Assembly: GCA_963738305.1 (NCBI GenBank)
Contig: CAVTVU010000012.1
Coordinates: forward strand, 1-64,000
Direction of reading: 5' to 3'
DNA length: 64,000 nucleotides
Origin: JBBRHQ01 sp963738305
Lineage (GTDB): Bacteria; Actinomycetota; Thermoleophilia; Solirubrobacterales; 70-9
The notes under the pieces: generated by a model
Seen by the model: only the letters and a program-made list of their open reading frames with translations
The model's database searches: none
Told to the model about the DNA's origin: nothing
Program-made: the position numbers and the translations under genes
Shown: in pieces, positions 63,103 to 64,000 of the stretch
Numbering within the stretch: position 1 is the first letter of the stretch
Layout of the letters: the number at the start of each line of letters is the position of its first letter

Positions 63103-63498
63103 ATGGCCACGCGCCAGAGAGAGGAGAGCGCCGCGAGGGTCGGCGAATGCCGGCGCTGCCGCTCCTTCTGCGACAAGCTGGTCGAGCCGCGTGGCTGCGT
63201 CGAGTTGCGCTGCCCCTTCCTCTACAGCTACGTCGACATGCTCAACGGCCGCCAGTACATGGGGTGCATGCAAGAGGTGTTCGCGGCCGAGATCGAGCTG
63301 GACGCGGTGCTGCGACCCGGCGGCTTCGGCGGAGTCAAGATGACCGGGCCGCCGCTGCCCCAGTGTCAGTTCTCGGTCGAGCGCGCCTACGAGGGCGCGG
63401 GCCCGGCGTTCGACTGCGTGAACCCGCGATTCTTCGACTGCACCGACAAGGGCCCGGAGGGGTTGCGTGCGTTCGACCTGCGCGACGCCCTAGCCTGA
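63103..63498 (+). CDS. Cysteine-rich conserved hypothetical protein
   Basis: 131 residues from ATG 63103. Cysteines are dense and paired: ECRRCRSFCDKLVEPRGC, then ELRCPFLYSYV, MGCMQEVF, LPQCQFSVERAY, AFDCVNPRFFDCTDKG. A zinc- or iron-sulfur-binding fold is likely. No family is recognised. It follows dnaE after repeat copy 3, and its 3' end overlaps a small zinc-ribbon frame on the other strand. Confidence 0.65.
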   Translation: MATRQREESAARVGECRRCRSFCDKLVEPRGCVELRCPFLYSYVDMLNGRQYMGCMQEVFAAEIELDAVLRPGGFGGVKMTGPPLPQCQFSVERAYEGAGPAFDCVNPRFFDCTDKGPEGLRAFDLRDALA

Positions 63499-63599
63499 CG
63501 GCCCCCGGTGAAGGGCTCCGCCTTCCCGCCGCAGCGCGGGCATCTCTCTCCGCCGAGGAAGAGGACCGATTCGCAGCTGAGGCAGCGCAACGTCTCCAT
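63387..63599 (-). CDS. Small zinc-ribbon protein (possible)
   Basis: 70 residues from the ATG at 63599 (METLRCLSCESVLFLGGERC). The C-x2-C ... C-x2-C zinc ribbon (CLSC, then CPRCGG) and KAEPFTGGRQ are typical of tiny regulator proteins. The remaining residues are antisense to the Cys-rich gene and may not be coding, so the true gene could end earlier through an unseen frame change. Support is motif only. Confidence 0.4.
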   Translation of the reverse strand: METLRCLSCESVLFLGGERCPRCGGKAEPFTGGRQARASRRSNARNPSGPLSVQSKNRGFTQSNAGPAPS

Positions 63600-63706
63600 G
63601 GGCGGTTCCATCGGCAGCGGGGCGAGTCCGCTTTAGACGGCGCCGGCGGTCCGGACCGGTGTCCCTGCGAAAAGACCGTGACATCGTTTCATGTAGTCTT
63701 TCGCCT

Positions 63707-64000
63707 ATGAGTAGCGAGACGGCAAACGCTGAAGAGCTGGTAGCCGAGGTCACCAACGGGACCTCGCCCGGTGCCACCGACGAGCCGCGGTTCAGCCTCG
63801 AGCTGAACCAGGACCAGAAGGACCTGCGCGAATGGGTCCACGGGTTCGCCGAGGGCGTCGTCAGGCCCGCGGCTGCCGAGTGGGACGAGCGCGAGGAGAC
63901 GCCGTGGCCGGTGATCCAGGAGGCCGCCAAGATCGGCCTCTACGGCTTCGAGGCCTTGGCCCAGTTCTGGGGAGATGAGACCGGGTTGACGCTGCCGATC
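63707..64000 (+). CDS. Acyl-CoA dehydrogenase family protein, N-terminal part
   Basis: ATG 63707 begins 98 codons that run off the window. After a polar start (MSSETANAEELVAEVTNG), LELNQDQKDLREWVHGFAEG and VVRPAAAEWDEREETPWPVI, then QEAAKIGLYGFEALAQFWGD, are the classic N-terminal helices of acyl-CoA dehydrogenases. These FAD enzymes oxidise acyl-CoA in fatty acid or branched amino acid breakdown. Just upstream a small palindrome ACAT-CGTTTC-ATGT (63680-63693) could be a regulator site. Confidence 0.85.
   Translation, partial: MSSETANAEELVAEVTNGTSPGATDEPRFSLELNQDQKDLREWVHGFAEGVVRPAAAEWDEREETPWPVIQEAAKIGLYGFEALAQFWGDETGLTLPI

Overview
The window is a high-GC bacterial chromosome segment. GTG and TTG starts, 4-base stop/start overlaps, an actinobacterial-type c-di-AMP riboswitch before a cell-wall hydrolase, LPxTG/sortase genes and the housekeeping gene set suggest Actinomycetota, most likely Thermoleophilia/Solirubrobacterales. 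The lineage is my inference; no database was searched.

Layout. (1) About 0-7.8 kb is the right part of an integrated mobile element: a carboxymuconolactone-decarboxylase fragment, a quinone-type oxidoreductase, a MobF/TrwC relaxase-helicase split by one frameshift, a sigma-70-type factor, a small HTH/excisionase-like protein, a tyrosine integrase and a DUF4160/DUF2442 pair. It ends at a 46-nt 3' half of a tRNA-Cys gene, the likely attachment site. (2) 8-17.3 kb holds small chromosomal genes, a delta-60 repeat protein, tRNA-Val(GAC), a large RTX-repeat protein, a cysteine-rich RTX-like protein, a 3D-domain protein and a polytopic membrane protein. (3) 17.3-29.6 kb is translation machinery: thrS, infC, rpmI, rplT, an rRNA methyltransferase, pheS and pheT. 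infC is separated from rpmI-rplT by a 4.6-kb glycan cassette (wecB, two DegT aminotransferases, an FkbM methyltransferase). (4) 29.6-33.9 kb is the arginine operon argC-J-B-D, coupled to pheT. (5) 34-53 kb is an exopolysaccharide locus: two paralogous beta-helix proteins flanking sugar-nucleotide genes, a deacetylase-like protein, five glycosyltransferases, a methyltransferase, a Wzx-type flippase, two O-antigen-ligase-type proteins and a Wzc/CpsD tyrosine kinase. (6) 53-55.9 kb is a compact surface cluster: a tiny LPFTG protein, two paralogous coiled-coil proteins, a Thr/Pro-rich single-pass protein and a convergent sortase. (7) 55.9-64 kb has argG, a small membrane protein, a c-di-AMP riboswitch with a lytic-transglycosylase-like coiled-coil protein, sixA, dnaE, a Cys-rich protein and the start of an acyl-CoA dehydrogenase.

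Many genes at 23-24.7 kb and 52-59.2 kb carry single-base frameshifts, including rpmI and argG, which should be intact. The frames can be joined by eye, so I treat these mainly as probable sequence errors rather than pseudogenes. Genes between 25 and 52 kb and dnaE are clean.

The most interesting unexplained structures are: a roughly 64-nt two-hairpin repeat in three copies with a compensatory base change (two copies before rpmI, one after dnaE); a short palindromic element lying in the same reading frame inside pheS and argB; and the sortase/coiled-coil cluster.
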